Source: an uncultured Collinsella sp. (GTDB taxonomy: Bacteria; Actinomycetota; Coriobacteriia; Coriobacteriales; Coriobacteriaceae). From it: DNA of 53,827 bases. This document shows, in pieces, positions 44,797 through 52,750 of this stretch; the first letter of the stretch is position 1, and each line of letters opens with the position of its first letter. A model generated the notes under the pieces. That model made no database searches. It saw nothing but the letters and a program-made list of their open reading frames with translations, and had not been told where the DNA came from. A program made the position numbers and the translations under genes. Location of the stretch: assembly GCA_900757595.1 (NCBI GenBank), contig CAAEOL010000017.1:1-53827 (forward strand), read 5' to 3'.

Positions 44797-46173
44797 GTGC
44801 GTGCGTTTGCTCGACAAATGACAGAGCGTGTGAAGGCGGTGGCGGCAGCAGGTGCCGTCGCCGCCTTTTGGCTTGCCGTGTGGATGCTGGTGGCGGTGCT
44901 GGTGGCGCAGCCGCTGATTTTGCCGGGGCCGGGTGCTGTTGCCTTGGCGCTGCTGCGCCTGATATGCGATGCCGGCACGTGGGCGATTCTGGCGGGCTCG
45001 GGCGCGCGGATACTGGGCGGGCTGGCGCTTGCCGCGGTGTGTGGTGGCGTGCTTGCTGGGATTTCGTCACGTTCGCGGGCGTTTGCGTACCTGGTGGCTC
45101 CGGCGCTGTCGTTTGTAAAGGCGACGCCGGTTGCCTGCGTGGTGGTCCTGCTGCTCATTTGGCTGGGGTCGGCACGTGTGAGCATCGCGGCGGTCTTTTT
45201 GATGGCGCTGCCGGGCGTATATTTCTCACTGGTCGAAGGCTTGTCGCAGGTGGATAAGCCACTGGAGCAGATGTTTCGTCTGCATGGCGTGCGGGGCTGG
45301 CGACTGTTTTGCGCCCACACCTGGCGCGAAGTCCTGCCGTTTGTGCTTTCGTGTGCGCGTGCCGTGATCGGCATGAGCTGGAAGGCCGGTGTGGCAGCCG
45401 AGCTGATCGGCATGGCGGTGGGCACCGTGGGTGAGCGCATCTATCAGGCGAAGCTTTTGATTGAGACGGCCGACCTGCTGGCTTGGACCGTGCTGGTCGT
45501 TGCCGCCTCGTGGGCGTGTGAGCGCGTGCTGGTGTGGCTGCTGCGGGTTTCGGGGCCCGTGGCGTGGGGTGCGGCCGTGCGGGCGCATAGGCATGGGCTG
45601 CGCGGGCGTGCGAGGGCTGCGGGCGATGGCGCTGCGGCGGAGCTTGCGCTTGCCGTGGGCGATCGCGCGCCCTGGGCACCGGCGCTCGACGGACTGGTGC
45701 TCAACGTGCCCGCGGGTGGGCGTATCTGTGTGATGGGCGCCTCGGGTGCGGGTAAGTCGACGCTCCTTGCCCTTGCGGCAGGGGAGTGCGCACCGTGCTC
45801 GATGGTGTTTCAGGATGCACGCTTGGTCGAGTCCGCCTCGGCGCTGGATAACGTGCTGGTGTGCGCCGATGCACGCGTGGACGCCTCGAGTGCTGCGGCC
45901 CTGTTGCGCTTGCTGGTGCCGGGGGTCGATGTGCATGCTCGCGTGGCCGAGCTTTCGGGCGGGCAGCGCCGTCGCGTCGAGATCGCTCGAGCCCTGCTGT
46001 GCCCGGGCGGCGCGGTGATTCTTGACGAGCCCTTTACCGGCCTGGATGTCGTCGCGCGCGATGCGACGGCCGAGGTCGTGCTCGATCTGCTCGACGGTCG
46101 CACGCTCCTACTCGCCACACACGATGCCGCTGACGCTCGGGCCCTCAATATCTCGGACATCATCACGCTCTAA
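44797..46173 (+). CDS. ABC transporter permease-ATPase fusion (NitT/TauT type)
   Basis: 458 residues. The N-terminal ~250 form a BPD-type permease with about six helices and the EAA-like loop (MFRLHGVRGWRLFCAHTWREVLP...). The C-terminal ~190 form an ABC ATPase: Walker A MGASGAGKSTLL, a short helical part with QDARLVESASALDNV, signature LSGGQRRRVEIARALL, Walker B VILDEPFTGLD, and H-loop LLATHDAADA. In related importers these are two genes. The reading frame is continuous with no break. The GTG start has GGAG just upstream and lies 3 nt after the lipoprotein stop. Confidence 0.85.
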   Translation: MRAFARQMTERVKAVAAAGAVAAFWLAVWMLVAVLVAQPLILPGPGAVALALLRLICDAGTWAILAGSGARILGGLALAAVCGGVLAGISSRSRAFAYLVAPALSFVKATPVACVVVLLLIWLGSARVSIAAVFLMALPGVYFSLVEGLSQVDKPLEQMFRLHGVRGWRLFCAHTWREVLPFVLSCARAVIGMSWKAGVAAELIGMAVGTVGERIYQAKLLIETADLLAWTVLVVAASWACERVLVWLLRVSGPVAWGAAVRAHRHGLRGRARAAGDGAAAELALAVGDRAPWAPALDGLVLNVPAGGRICVMGASGAGKSTLLALAAGECAPCSMVFQDARLVESASALDNVLVCADARVDASSAAALLRLLVPGVDVHARVAELSGGQRRRVEIARALLCPGGAVILDEPFTGLDVVARDATAEVVLDLLDGRTLLLATHDAADARALNISDIITL

Positions 46174-46201
46174 ATACTAACTTAGCAACAAAATGATCCG
46201 T

Positions 46202-46224
46202 TTTTCTCCGTCCCCATGGGGTCA
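46202..46224. repeat. Third copy of the TCCGTCCCCNNGGG-TCA motif
   Basis: TTTTCTCCGTCCCCATGGGG followed by TCA, matching 2614-2637 and 14869-14892. Confidence 0.5.
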
Positions 46225-46231
46225 GGTGTGG

Positions 46232-46274
46232 TATTCTATCTGCGGGGTAATACTTAGGAATACCAAGTAATACC
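46232..46274 (+). promoter_or_regulatory. Promoter/operator region of the RelB-like gene
   Basis: A -10-like TATTCT (46232-46237) is followed by GGTAATACTT (46246-46255) and its near-perfect inverted copy AAGTAATACC (46265-46274), around a central AGGAATACC. Antitoxin operons are usually autorepressed at such palindromes. Confidence 0.55.
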
Positions 46275-46388
46275 AACGCCGCAGAAACAAACTCCGGATG
46301 CGGGCCAATCGGGTTGCCTTCACAGCCCGTCGCCCAGCCGCGTGGCCCGCATCTATCCGCACCACCGTCGTTTCAAAAAGGGAGCGCC

Positions 46389-46610
46389 ATGGCAGAACAC
46401 ATGACCCCGGTTGTCGCGAAGGTCTTGCCCGAGGAAAAGGCGGCCTTCGCGGCGGCAACCCAGCTCGTGGGCACCACGCCGTCCAACGCCATCCGCATGT
46501 TTATCGCCGCGTTCAATCGCTGCGGCACCTTCCCGTTCGACATCTCGCCCAACGGGGCCTTTGGCAAAGACTGTCCCCAACAACTAGTCGTTGAAGAACG
46601 TCCCCAATGA
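46389..46610 (+). CDS. RelB/DinJ-family antitoxin, without adjacent toxin
   Basis: 73 residues. The N-terminus MTPVVAKVLPEEKAAFAAATQLVGTTPSNAIRMFIAAF is a ribbon-helix-helix of the RelB/DinJ type. The C-terminal ~13 residues (DCPQQLVVEERPQ) are encoded by an intergenic GTCCCC palindromic repeat, so the original toxin-binding tail appears replaced. No RelE/YafQ toxin follows; the next gene is a membrane protease. The ATG at 46389 follows GGGAGCG. Confidence 0.8.
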   Translation: MAEHMTPVVAKVLPEEKAAFAAATQLVGTTPSNAIRMFIAAFNRCGTFPFDISPNGAFGKDCPQQLVVEERPQ

Positions 46611-46637
46611 CTAGTCGTTGGGGACGTTCTTAAATGA
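46568..46637. repeat. GAACGTCCCCAATGACT palindromic repeat, copy B
   Basis: GAACGTCCCCAA (46596-46607) and TTGGGGACGTTC (46618-46629) are perfect complements around GACTAGTC. A degenerate half copy (CTGTCCCCAACAACTAGTCG) lies just before it at 46571. The unit matches, in reverse, the element after gltD (23150-23177). It overlaps the 3' end of the antitoxin gene. Confidence 0.75.
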
Positions 46638-46660
46638 CTAGCTGTCGGGAGGAGGTTGGC

Positions 46661-47572
46661 ATGCTCAATGCGATGATTTGGGCGCTTGCCTGTTTTGGCG
46701 TCGTCGCTGCCGATATCGCCCTGAGCGTGGTTTTGTTCTCCGCTCTGGGCGTCGCATCGGTGTTCATGGGCTTTTCGATTGACGACCTCGATATTCAATT
46801 GCTTCAGGCTGCCGCGCAGATGGCATCGTTTTTAATGGCGCTGCTGTGGTGGCGTTATCTGTGGCCGCGTTCGTTTATGGCACGCCGGCAAAGCGCGCAT
46901 CCGCTCGGCGGGGGAGCGCGTGGGGCGTGGAAGCGCATCGTCTGCGTTATCGTGATTGGCCTTGCCCTGCAGGTGGTCGTTGGCTACGTGACCGACGCCG
47001 TGCTGTCGCTGTTGCCCGAGGCCGCGGCCGACTACAGCGAACTTGTCGAGGAGACGGGCATGGGTGACACGAGCTATCTGGCCGTCCTGACCACGGTGCT
47101 CGGCGCTCCGTTTTGCGAGGAGCTGCTGGTGCGCGGTATCATTTTTGAGTTTTCGCTCCGAGCGTTTAATCCGCAGTGCCGCCCACTTTGGAAGCGCCTG
47201 CGTCGTGCGGGTGCGCAGGACGGCGCCATGGTGTCCTGGGCGGCCCCGAGCACGTGGGGTATCGCCGCGGCGGTCGTGCTGCAGGCGGCGATCTTCGGTT
47301 TTATGCACATGAACTGGGTGCAGGGCTGCTATGCGGGCGCTGCCGGCCTCATTTTTGGCTGGGTGCTCGTGACGACCGGGAAGCTCCGCTACACGATCCT
47401 GCTGCACTTTGCCTTTAATGCCGGGTCGTATCTCATGACGTTGCTCTGGTTTGTGAACACGCCGTTTGACGTGGTAATCACGGTCACCATCGCCGGCATC
47501 ATCCTCGTGGAGGCGATGCGCTCACTGCGCCACGCATGCGAGATGGGCATAGCGACAGCACCGCTGCCCTAA
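46661..47572 (+). CDS. CPBP-family (CAAX-like) intramembrane metalloprotease
   Basis: 303 residues, about eight membrane helices. CPBP motifs: the EE pair in APFCEELLVRGIIF, His in FGFMHMNW, and the final motif LHFAFNAGSY. In Gram-positives such proteins are linked to bacteriocin immunity or processing, though many have unknown roles. The ATG at 46661 follows GGGAGGAGG. Its last 4 nt overlap the convergent YgiQ gene. Confidence 0.88.
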   Translation: MLNAMIWALACFGVVAADIALSVVLFSALGVASVFMGFSIDDLDIQLLQAAAQMASFLMALLWWRYLWPRSFMARRQSAHPLGGGARGAWKRIVCVIVIGLALQVVVGYVTDAVLSLLPEAAADYSELVEETGMGDTSYLAVLTTVLGAPFCEELLVRGIIFEFSLRAFNPQCRPLWKRLRRAGAQDGAMVSWAAPSTWGIAAAVVLQAAIFGFMHMNWVQGCYAGAAGLIFGWVLVTTGKLRYTILLHFAFNAGSYLMTLLWFVNTPFDVVITVTIAGIILVEAMRSLRHACEMGIATAPLP

Positions 47573-49653
47573 TTGCGGCGTCCGCCTCCGTTGGCGCCCT
47601 GACGCCCCTGAGCTGCACGGTTGCGGCCGGCGGTGTTCTGCGCACGCGACATGCCGCCGTGCCCCTTGCTGCCCTTCTTGCCGGTGCCATGCCCGCCGCC
47701 GGCAGAGGTCTCGCCCGGGCGTGGCGGCACGGGGCGAATCAGGCAATGCTTGGTGTAGCCGATCAGATCGCGACGGCCAGCCTTTTCCAGTGCCTCGCGC
47801 ACGAGCTTGTAGTTCTCGGGCTTGCGATATTGGATGAGCGCGCGCTGCATAGCCTTCTCGTGCGGGTCGCGTGCCACGTAGATCGGCTGCATGGTGCGTG
47901 GGTCCACGCCGGTGTAGTACATGCAGGTCGACATGGTGGACGGGGTGGGGTAGAAGTCCTGCACCTGCTCGGGCATGTAGCCCATGTCGCGCACGGCCTC
48001 GGCAAGGTCCACAGCTTCCTTCATGGTCGAGCCGGGGTGGCTCGAGATCAGATACGGCACCACGTACTGCTTGAGTCCGTATTCGCGGTTCAGGCGTTCA
48101 AATTTACGGCAGAACGCGTCGTAGACGGCGCGGCTCGGTTTGCCCATCACGGAGAGCACCGCGTCGCTCACATGCTCGGGCGCTACGCGCAGCTGGCCCG
48201 AGACATGGTGCTCCAGCAGCTCGCGCAAAAACTCGTCCGAGGCGTCGGCCATGGTGTAGTCAAAGCGGATGCCGCTGCGGACGAAGACCTTCTTGACGCC
48301 CGGCAGCTGGCGCAGATCGCGCAGCAACTGTGTGTAGCCGCTCTCGTCGACCACCATGTTCTTGCACACACTCGGCCACAGGCAGCGCTTGTTCTTGCAC
48401 ACGCCATGCTTGAGCTGTTTGTCGCAGGCAGGGCGGCTAAAGTTAGCCGTCGGTCCGCCCACGTCGTTGATGTAGCCCTTAAACTCGGGATCGCGCGTGA
48501 GCAGCTCGGCCTCGCGCATGATCGAATCGTGGCTGCGCATCTGCAGCACGCGGCCCTGGTGGAAGGTGAGCGCGCAAAACGAGCACTCGCCAAAGCACCC
48601 GCGGTTGGAGCTGATCGAAAACTTGATCTCGGCAAAGGCCGGTACGCCGCCCGCCGCGTCGTAGTCGGGATGCCAATCGCGGGCGTAGGGGAGCTCGGCG
48701 ACCTCGTCCATCTCGTCGGTGGTGAGTGTTGCCGATGGCGGGTTCTGCACCACATAGACGCTGTTGGGATAGGGCTCTACCAGGCGATGACCGGTGATGG
48801 GGTCCATATTCTGCTGCTGCACGTTAAAGCTGCGCGCGTAGTTGAGCTTGTCGGCGGCAAGGTCGTCCCAGCTGGGCAGCAGGTCGTAGTCGTAGACCTC
48901 GTCGAGCGAGCTGGTGCGGTAGACGGTGCCGTTGATGTAGGTGATCTGATCGACGGGCAGTCCCGCGTCGAGCGCGTCGGCGATCTCGACAATCGCGTGC
49001 TCGCCCATGCCGTAGATGAGGATGTCGGCGCCCGAGTCGAGCAGTACCGAGCGCTTGAGCTTGTCCTGCCAGTAGTCGTAGTGGGCCAGACGACGCAGGC
49101 TCGCCTCGATGCCGCCGATGATAATGGGGGCGTCCTTGAACGTTTGGCGGATGAGGTTGCCGTAGACCGTGACGGCGCGGTTGGGGCGGTGACCCTCCTC
49201 GCCACCAGGGGTATAGGCGTCGGTGTGGCGGCGGTGCTTGGTCACCGAATAGTGGTTGACCATGGAGTCCATGTTGCCGGCGCTGACGAGAAAGCCCAGG
49301 CGTGGCTCGCCAAGCACCGTGATGCTGGCGGGGTCGGTCCAGTTGGGCTGACAGATAATGCCCACTTTGTAGCCGTGCGCGTCGAGGACGCGGCTGATGA
49401 TGGCCATGCCAAAGCTAGGGTGGTCCACGTAGGCGTCGCCGCAGATGTAGACAAAGTCGCACTGGTCCCAGCCGCGCGCGTCCATATCGGCGCGGCTGAC
49501 GGGGAGGAACTTGTCGCGGCCCGGACGCCAGGGGCGGACGGGTGTCGCCTTGACGGTTGTGGCCTGTGCCTTACCGCCGCGCTTTCGCTGCTGGCCCTGT
49601 TTGCCCTGCTGACTGCGCTGGTTGTTCTGAGCGTGCTGAGGCTTTTTTGCCAC
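47569..49653 (-). CDS. YgiQ-family radical SAM protein
   Basis: 694 residues. Radical SAM enzyme with the 4Fe-4S motif CFGECSFC, preceded by a B12-binding-like N-terminal region (DFVYICGDAYVDHPSFGMAIISRVLDAHGYKVGII) and IIGGIEASLRRLAHYDYW, both typical of YgiQ. The reaction is not established. The C-terminal ~60 residues are low-complexity Gly/Arg/Gln. The start is GTG at 49653 after GGGAGGGA; the longer open frame upstream has no support. Confidence 0.9.
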   Translation of the reverse strand: MAKKPQHAQNNQRSQQGKQGQQRKRGGKAQATTVKATPVRPWRPGRDKFLPVSRADMDARGWDQCDFVYICGDAYVDHPSFGMAIISRVLDAHGYKVGIICQPNWTDPASITVLGEPRLGFLVSAGNMDSMVNHYSVTKHRRHTDAYTPGGEEGHRPNRAVTVYGNLIRQTFKDAPIIIGGIEASLRRLAHYDYWQDKLKRSVLLDSGADILIYGMGEHAIVEIADALDAGLPVDQITYINGTVYRTSSLDEVYDYDLLPSWDDLAADKLNYARSFNVQQQNMDPITGHRLVEPYPNSVYVVQNPPSATLTTDEMDEVAELPYARDWHPDYDAAGGVPAFAEIKFSISSNRGCFGECSFCALTFHQGRVLQMRSHDSIMREAELLTRDPEFKGYINDVGGPTANFSRPACDKQLKHGVCKNKRCLWPSVCKNMVVDESGYTQLLRDLRQLPGVKKVFVRSGIRFDYTMADASDEFLRELLEHHVSGQLRVAPEHVSDAVLSVMGKPSRAVYDAFCRKFERLNREYGLKQYVVPYLISSHPGSTMKEAVDLAEAVRDMGYMPEQVQDFYPTPSTMSTCMYYTGVDPRTMQPIYVARDPHEKAMQRALIQYRKPENYKLVREALEKAGRRDLIGYTKHCLIRPVPPRPGETSAGGGHGTGKKGSKGHGGMSRAQNTAGRNRAAQGRQGANGGGRRN

Positions 49654-49903
49654 GATCCCTCCCGGTGTTTGTATGCTGCACGTAATTGTAACCAGTCTTT
49701 TTAGGACGGGGCTAAAAAGACTGGTGGAGTACACGAGGTCTCGGGTGTCGGTGCCGCGCCCGCCGTTTGTTTCCAGACTGTGTATCTGCGCGTTGGAGAA
49801 CCCGTCTCGCGCGCACGCCATGTTGTCAATGGGTTACAGTATGAACGGCGGCTATGTCTCCGCCAACGCACGAGAGGGTCGTCAACAAGGAGGATGCACG
49901 ACG

Positions 49904-50620
49904 ATGCAGCGTGCCAAACAGATATCGGAGTCCATTGAGCTGGGCATCATCTTGGCGCTCGCCGGTGGCTTTATGGATGTGTATTCGTACATTGGGCGCG
50001 ACCATGTTTTCGCCAACGCGCAGACGGGCAACATCCTTCTGGTGGGCGTGAGCATCTCGGAGGGCAATTGGGCACTTGCGGGGCGTTACTTCTTCCCTGT
50101 GGTTTCGTTTGCTGTGGGCATTATGCTTGCCGACCTGGTACACGAGCGGTTTGGCAGTGTGATTCACTGGCGCCAGGTGACGGTGTTCTTTGAAGCCGTC
50201 ATCTTGCTGGGCGTGAGCTTTATCCCCGGTGGCGGTTACAACCTGCTCGCCAACTGCCTTACTTCGTTTGCCTGCGGTATGCAGGTCGAGAGCTTCCGCA
50301 AGATTCATGGACACGGCATCGCCACGACCATGTGTATCGGCAACCTCCGTAATGCCTTGCAAAACGTGGACGATTACATCATTACCCACAAGCGCGGCTT
50401 TTTGGAAAACGGCCTGCTGTACTTTGGTGTGATCTTTACCTTTGTGTTTGGCGCCGTGCTGGGCAATTGGTGCATTGAGCGCATGGGTCTGCACGCCATC
50501 GTCGTGGCGAGCGTGCTGCTGTTTGTCGCGTTTGCCATCATGTTCATCGACCGCGAGCGCGACTTGCGTTTTCGCTGGAAGGTTGCGGCCGAGGCTTGGA
50601 AAGAGGGCTGTCGAAAGTAA
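49904..50620 (+). CDS. YoaK/DUF1275-family membrane protein
   Basis: 238 residues with about six membrane helices. The family signature ALAGGFMDVYSYI...FANAQTGNILLVGVSISEGNW and the later FACGMQVESFRKIHGHGIATTMCIGNLRN are clear. Function unproven. The ATG at 49904 follows AAGGAGG; the upstream open frame lacks a ribosome site. Confidence 0.88.
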   Translation: MQRAKQISESIELGIILALAGGFMDVYSYIGRDHVFANAQTGNILLVGVSISEGNWALAGRYFFPVVSFAVGIMLADLVHERFGSVIHWRQVTVFFEAVILLGVSFIPGGGYNLLANCLTSFACGMQVESFRKIHGHGIATTMCIGNLRNALQNVDDYIITHKRGFLENGLLYFGVIFTFVFGAVLGNWCIERMGLHAIVVASVLLFVAFAIMFIDRERDLRFRWKVAAEAWKEGCRK

Positions 50621-50625
50621 CCGAA

Positions 50626-50664
50626 TGCGGCAAAGGGACAGCCCCTTTGCCGCAATATATTTTC
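50626..50664 (+). terminator. Terminator after the YoaK-like gene
   Basis: TGCGGCAAAGGG (50626-50637) pairs perfectly with CCCTTTGCCGCA (50643-50654), followed by ATATATTTT. GC content drops sharply right after it. Confidence 0.85.
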
Positions 50665-50682
50665 ATCTCTATGTAGTACAGC

Positions 50683-50717
50683 TTCAGGAGCCAGAAAAAA
50701 ACTATCTAGCTCCTGAA
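50683..50717 (-). terminator. Hairpin after the RiPP operon
   Basis: TTCAGGAGC (50683-50691) pairs perfectly with GCTCCTGAA (50709-50717). On the minus strand it follows the last gene of the operon. The T-run lies in the loop, not after the stem, so terminator activity is uncertain. Confidence 0.4.
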
Positions 50718-50743
50718 TGTTGTTACGAACTGCTTTTTGCAAT

Positions 50744-51283
50744 TTATTCGAGATGCTCTTCAATCCGAGCCCTCAGAAGGGCAATGGCTGTGGGTATGCC
50801 AATTGCGGCAGCTAATTCGGCTTTATCCAAAACCTGTATGCTAAAGCACGATTGTTTATCACATTGAAGAACGGTAACTGAAGATACCCTCACTTCCCGT
50901 TGGCTGAATATATCGTAATCTCCAAAAAGGAAGTTACCTTTTATTGAGTAATTCGGTATGTTCGTTATGCACTTCATCTCAAGTCTGTTTAGGCCATAAT
51001 CGAACACCGCAACTTCCTTGTGTTCGATGACGAGCGCAACCCTGGGCATGTTACTAAAGCCACCGTCGACGACAGTAAAGAGCTTTTCATTTGTATCGTC
51101 ATAAACGGTGTATTTAAGACTCAATAGCTGTCCTAGTGGACCCGTGAACCCATGTCTTTTGATGTTGAGGTTGTCTCCCACTGGGTTGGTGAGAGCTAGA
51201 GCATGCGGATAAGGGTTACCTTCAATTGAGATTCGATATTCGTTTGTAGCTGTCTTGCTCGATTTAGGACCAGTAGCCACCAC
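50744..51283 (-). CDS. LURP-one-like (LOR/YxjI) protein at the end of the RiPP operon
   Basis: 179 residues. The beta-rich pattern LKYTVYDDTNEKLFTVVDG, LVIEHKEVAVFDYGLNRLEMKC, YSIKGNFLFGDYDIF and CFSIQVLDKAELAAAIGIPTAIALLRARIEE recalls the LURP-one/Tubby-like fold of YxjI-type proteins; this is a pattern-level similarity only. The best start is GTG 51283, which lies inside the 3' end of the precursor gene (20-nt overlap, GAGG upstream), so translation is probably coupled to the precursor. AT-rich codon use differs from the genome. A role in immunity or binding of the product is possible but unproven. Confidence 0.65.
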   Translation of the reverse strand: MVATGPKSSKTATNEYRISIEGNPYPHALALTNPVGDNLNIKRHGFTGPLGQLLSLKYTVYDDTNEKLFTVVDGGFSNMPRVALVIEHKEVAVFDYGLNRLEMKCITNIPNYSIKGNFLFGDYDIFSQREVRVSSVTVLQCDKQSCFSIQVLDKAELAAAIGIPTAIALLRARIEEHLE

Positions 51284-51443
51284 GCGTCATCGCCTCAATC
51301 GCATTGGAACCGACTTCTGCTTCGTGCGGAGAATTACGCAGTACGTTGCAGTACATGCAGCTGCAATAACCGCATGGGCAATTTCTAATAAAATGAATGA
51401 CGCTATTTACTGCATGCATGTTAAATGGTCGAATACTTCTCAT
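51264..51443 (-). CDS. Cys-rich RiPP precursor peptide (Clo7bot-like)
   Basis: 59 residues from ATG 51443 (GAGAGG upstream, 10 nt after the preceding stop). A leader-like N-terminus MRSIRPFNMHAVNSVIHFIR is followed by the Cys cluster NCPCGYCSCMYCN (Cys22, 24, 27, 29, 32; spacing CxCxxCxCxxC) and a Gly/aromatic tail ending TRGGYWS. Its short length, AT-rich coding and position in a radical SAM/SPASM operon match substrates of radical SAM maturases. The overall plan (basic N-terminus, central C-x-C cluster) resembles the Clo7bot Cys-rich peptides of clostridia, here with five rather than seven cysteines. The product and its linkages (thioether or other) are unknown. Confidence 0.8.
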   Translation of the reverse strand: MRSIRPFNMHAVNSVIHFIRNCPCGYCSCMYCNVLRNSPHEAEVGSNAIEAMTRGGYWS

Positions 51444-51453
51444 GATTTGCCTC

Positions 51454-51735
51454 TCATTGTTCGATTGTTTCTGACTGTTCTATTACCTTCTTCACCTCCT
51501 CAACACTGTTGAACCCTATGTTTTCAATCGACGAGTACTCAACGTAAACAGAAAACCTGCTTTCAAGAAAAATTAGCAGTCGAACTAGATCCGATGAGGA
51601 CAAGCTGAATGGGGAATTGGTCAATCGTTGATTTCTTAGATCTTGATCAAATTGAGTCAAATCCAAATCTCTAATATTGCTTATTGCTTTTTCGATTTCT
51701 GCGTAGATGGTTTCATCTTTACAATATGCTGTCAT
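51454..51735 (-). CDS. Acyl-carrier-related protein of a peptide maturation system
   Basis: 93 residues. The part FSLSSSDLVRLLIFLESRFSVYVEYSSIENIGFNSVEEVKKVI has the acyl-carrier helix pattern; aligning on D-L-V-x-L and L-E-x-x-F places Ser47 where the phosphopantetheine Ser of the DSL motif sits (here SSS). Clo7bot-type clusters contain such an ACP-related protein (TIGR04069-like). Its start overlaps the stop of the preceding gene as ATGA. Whether it is pantetheinylated cannot be seen. Confidence 0.7.
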   Translation of the reverse strand: MTAYCKDETIYAEIEKAISNIRDLDLTQFDQDLRNQRLTNSPFSLSSSDLVRLLIFLESRFSVYVEYSSIENIGFNSVEEVKKVIEQSETIEQ

Positions 51736-52745
51736 TTCAGTACCCCAAGATCGAAATCAAACAACTCGTCCTCGATTGTCTTGCAGCATAGTAATGATTC
51801 TTCTGGATCTAAGCTGGCTGAGAAACTGGGTATTCCTCTTAGTCGAAGTTCTCTTGCTGCTTGAATAGCTTTATCGCTAGATGAATAGCTTATTTGAAAT
51901 TCATGCGTCTCCAACCCCTCTGTGGCGTCAAGTACTTCGTTTGTAATTTCAAATTGAACTATCTCTGCTTGCGTAAGCGTTTCAATTACGGGCATGAGCC
52001 CTAGCATTATGTCGTAGTCGGCTATCGTGTATGGGATATTGATAATGGCTAAGTCAGGGCAGAAAGCTCGACATGCAGCAATCGACCCCAATCCGTAATC
52101 TCCGAAAATGTGGTCGTTGTATTTCATAAGCACATTGGGCGTCTCTAATAGAGCTAGGTCGGATTTATCATTCTCAATGATGAGGTTGATCTGCTCATTC
52201 ATTTTGATGACGGCAGATTGGCCACCATCAAAACTAAGGGTGTTGCAGCCCCAGATTTCATTTAAAGGATTGAAGCTCAACGCGCATAGATTGGGATGGT
52301 GCTTTCTCATCTCGCTAACGATGCTACTGAACGTTATTGTTGAATTGGCGGGTGTATATAGATTCCCGACAACAATTTTTGGTATCAGGGCTAATTCCTG
52401 CATGTCGCTTTTGCTAGACTCGATTCGTTCAGCGGCGAGTTGGCTGACAACCGTCTTATTTACAGAATGAGCGTAGGTTTCAGCGTGTTTACTAAATTCT
52501 ACGAGTCCTGCGGCGCTTTCTTTCGTCGATAAAACGACAACCAGGTCTGATTCATCGATTGTCGTTACATAGTTAATTCGATTTCTTATGCCAATTTCCT
52601 TGCAATTAACAAGGTTGGCGACATCTAGGCCGTCCGGTAGAATGCCGCATGGCGTTGATACCCGGATATTGTAGCCATTTCCTAGCAATCCAATCAGAAG
52701 AGGATAGTCAGCTCTTGTGAAAGATATAAGTCCGATTGTCTTCAT
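51732..52745 (-). CDS. TIGR04066-like peptide maturation system protein
   Basis: 337 residues. Alternating beta/alpha pattern of two or three Rossmann-like domains: MKTIGLISFTRADYPLLIGLLGNGYNIRVSTPCG, then ESDLVVVLSTKES, LIPKIVVGNLYTP, FGDYGLGSIAACRAFCPDLAIINIPY. The N-terminal plan (short strand, position-specific polar residues, then YNIRVSTPCG...GLDV) recalls the TIGR04066 family of Clo7bot-type clusters; this is from memory and not a search. No catalytic motif is obvious. It follows the radical SAM gene by 5 nt. Confidence 0.6.
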   Translation of the reverse strand: MKTIGLISFTRADYPLLIGLLGNGYNIRVSTPCGILPDGLDVANLVNCKEIGIRNRINYVTTIDESDLVVVLSTKESAAGLVEFSKHAETYAHSVNKTVVSQLAAERIESSKSDMQELALIPKIVVGNLYTPANSTITFSSIVSEMRKHHPNLCALSFNPLNEIWGCNTLSFDGGQSAVIKMNEQINLIIENDKSDLALLETPNVLMKYNDHIFGDYGLGSIAACRAFCPDLAIINIPYTIADYDIMLGLMPVIETLTQAEIVQFEITNEVLDATEGLETHEFQISYSSSDKAIQAARELRLRGIPSFSASLDPEESLLCCKTIEDELFDFDLGVLK

Positions 52746-52750
52746 GATTT

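Noticed and set aside
46389..47572. A toxin-antitoxin pair made of the RelB-like gene and the next gene
   Set aside because: The next gene is a CPBP membrane protease, not a RelE/YafQ toxin.
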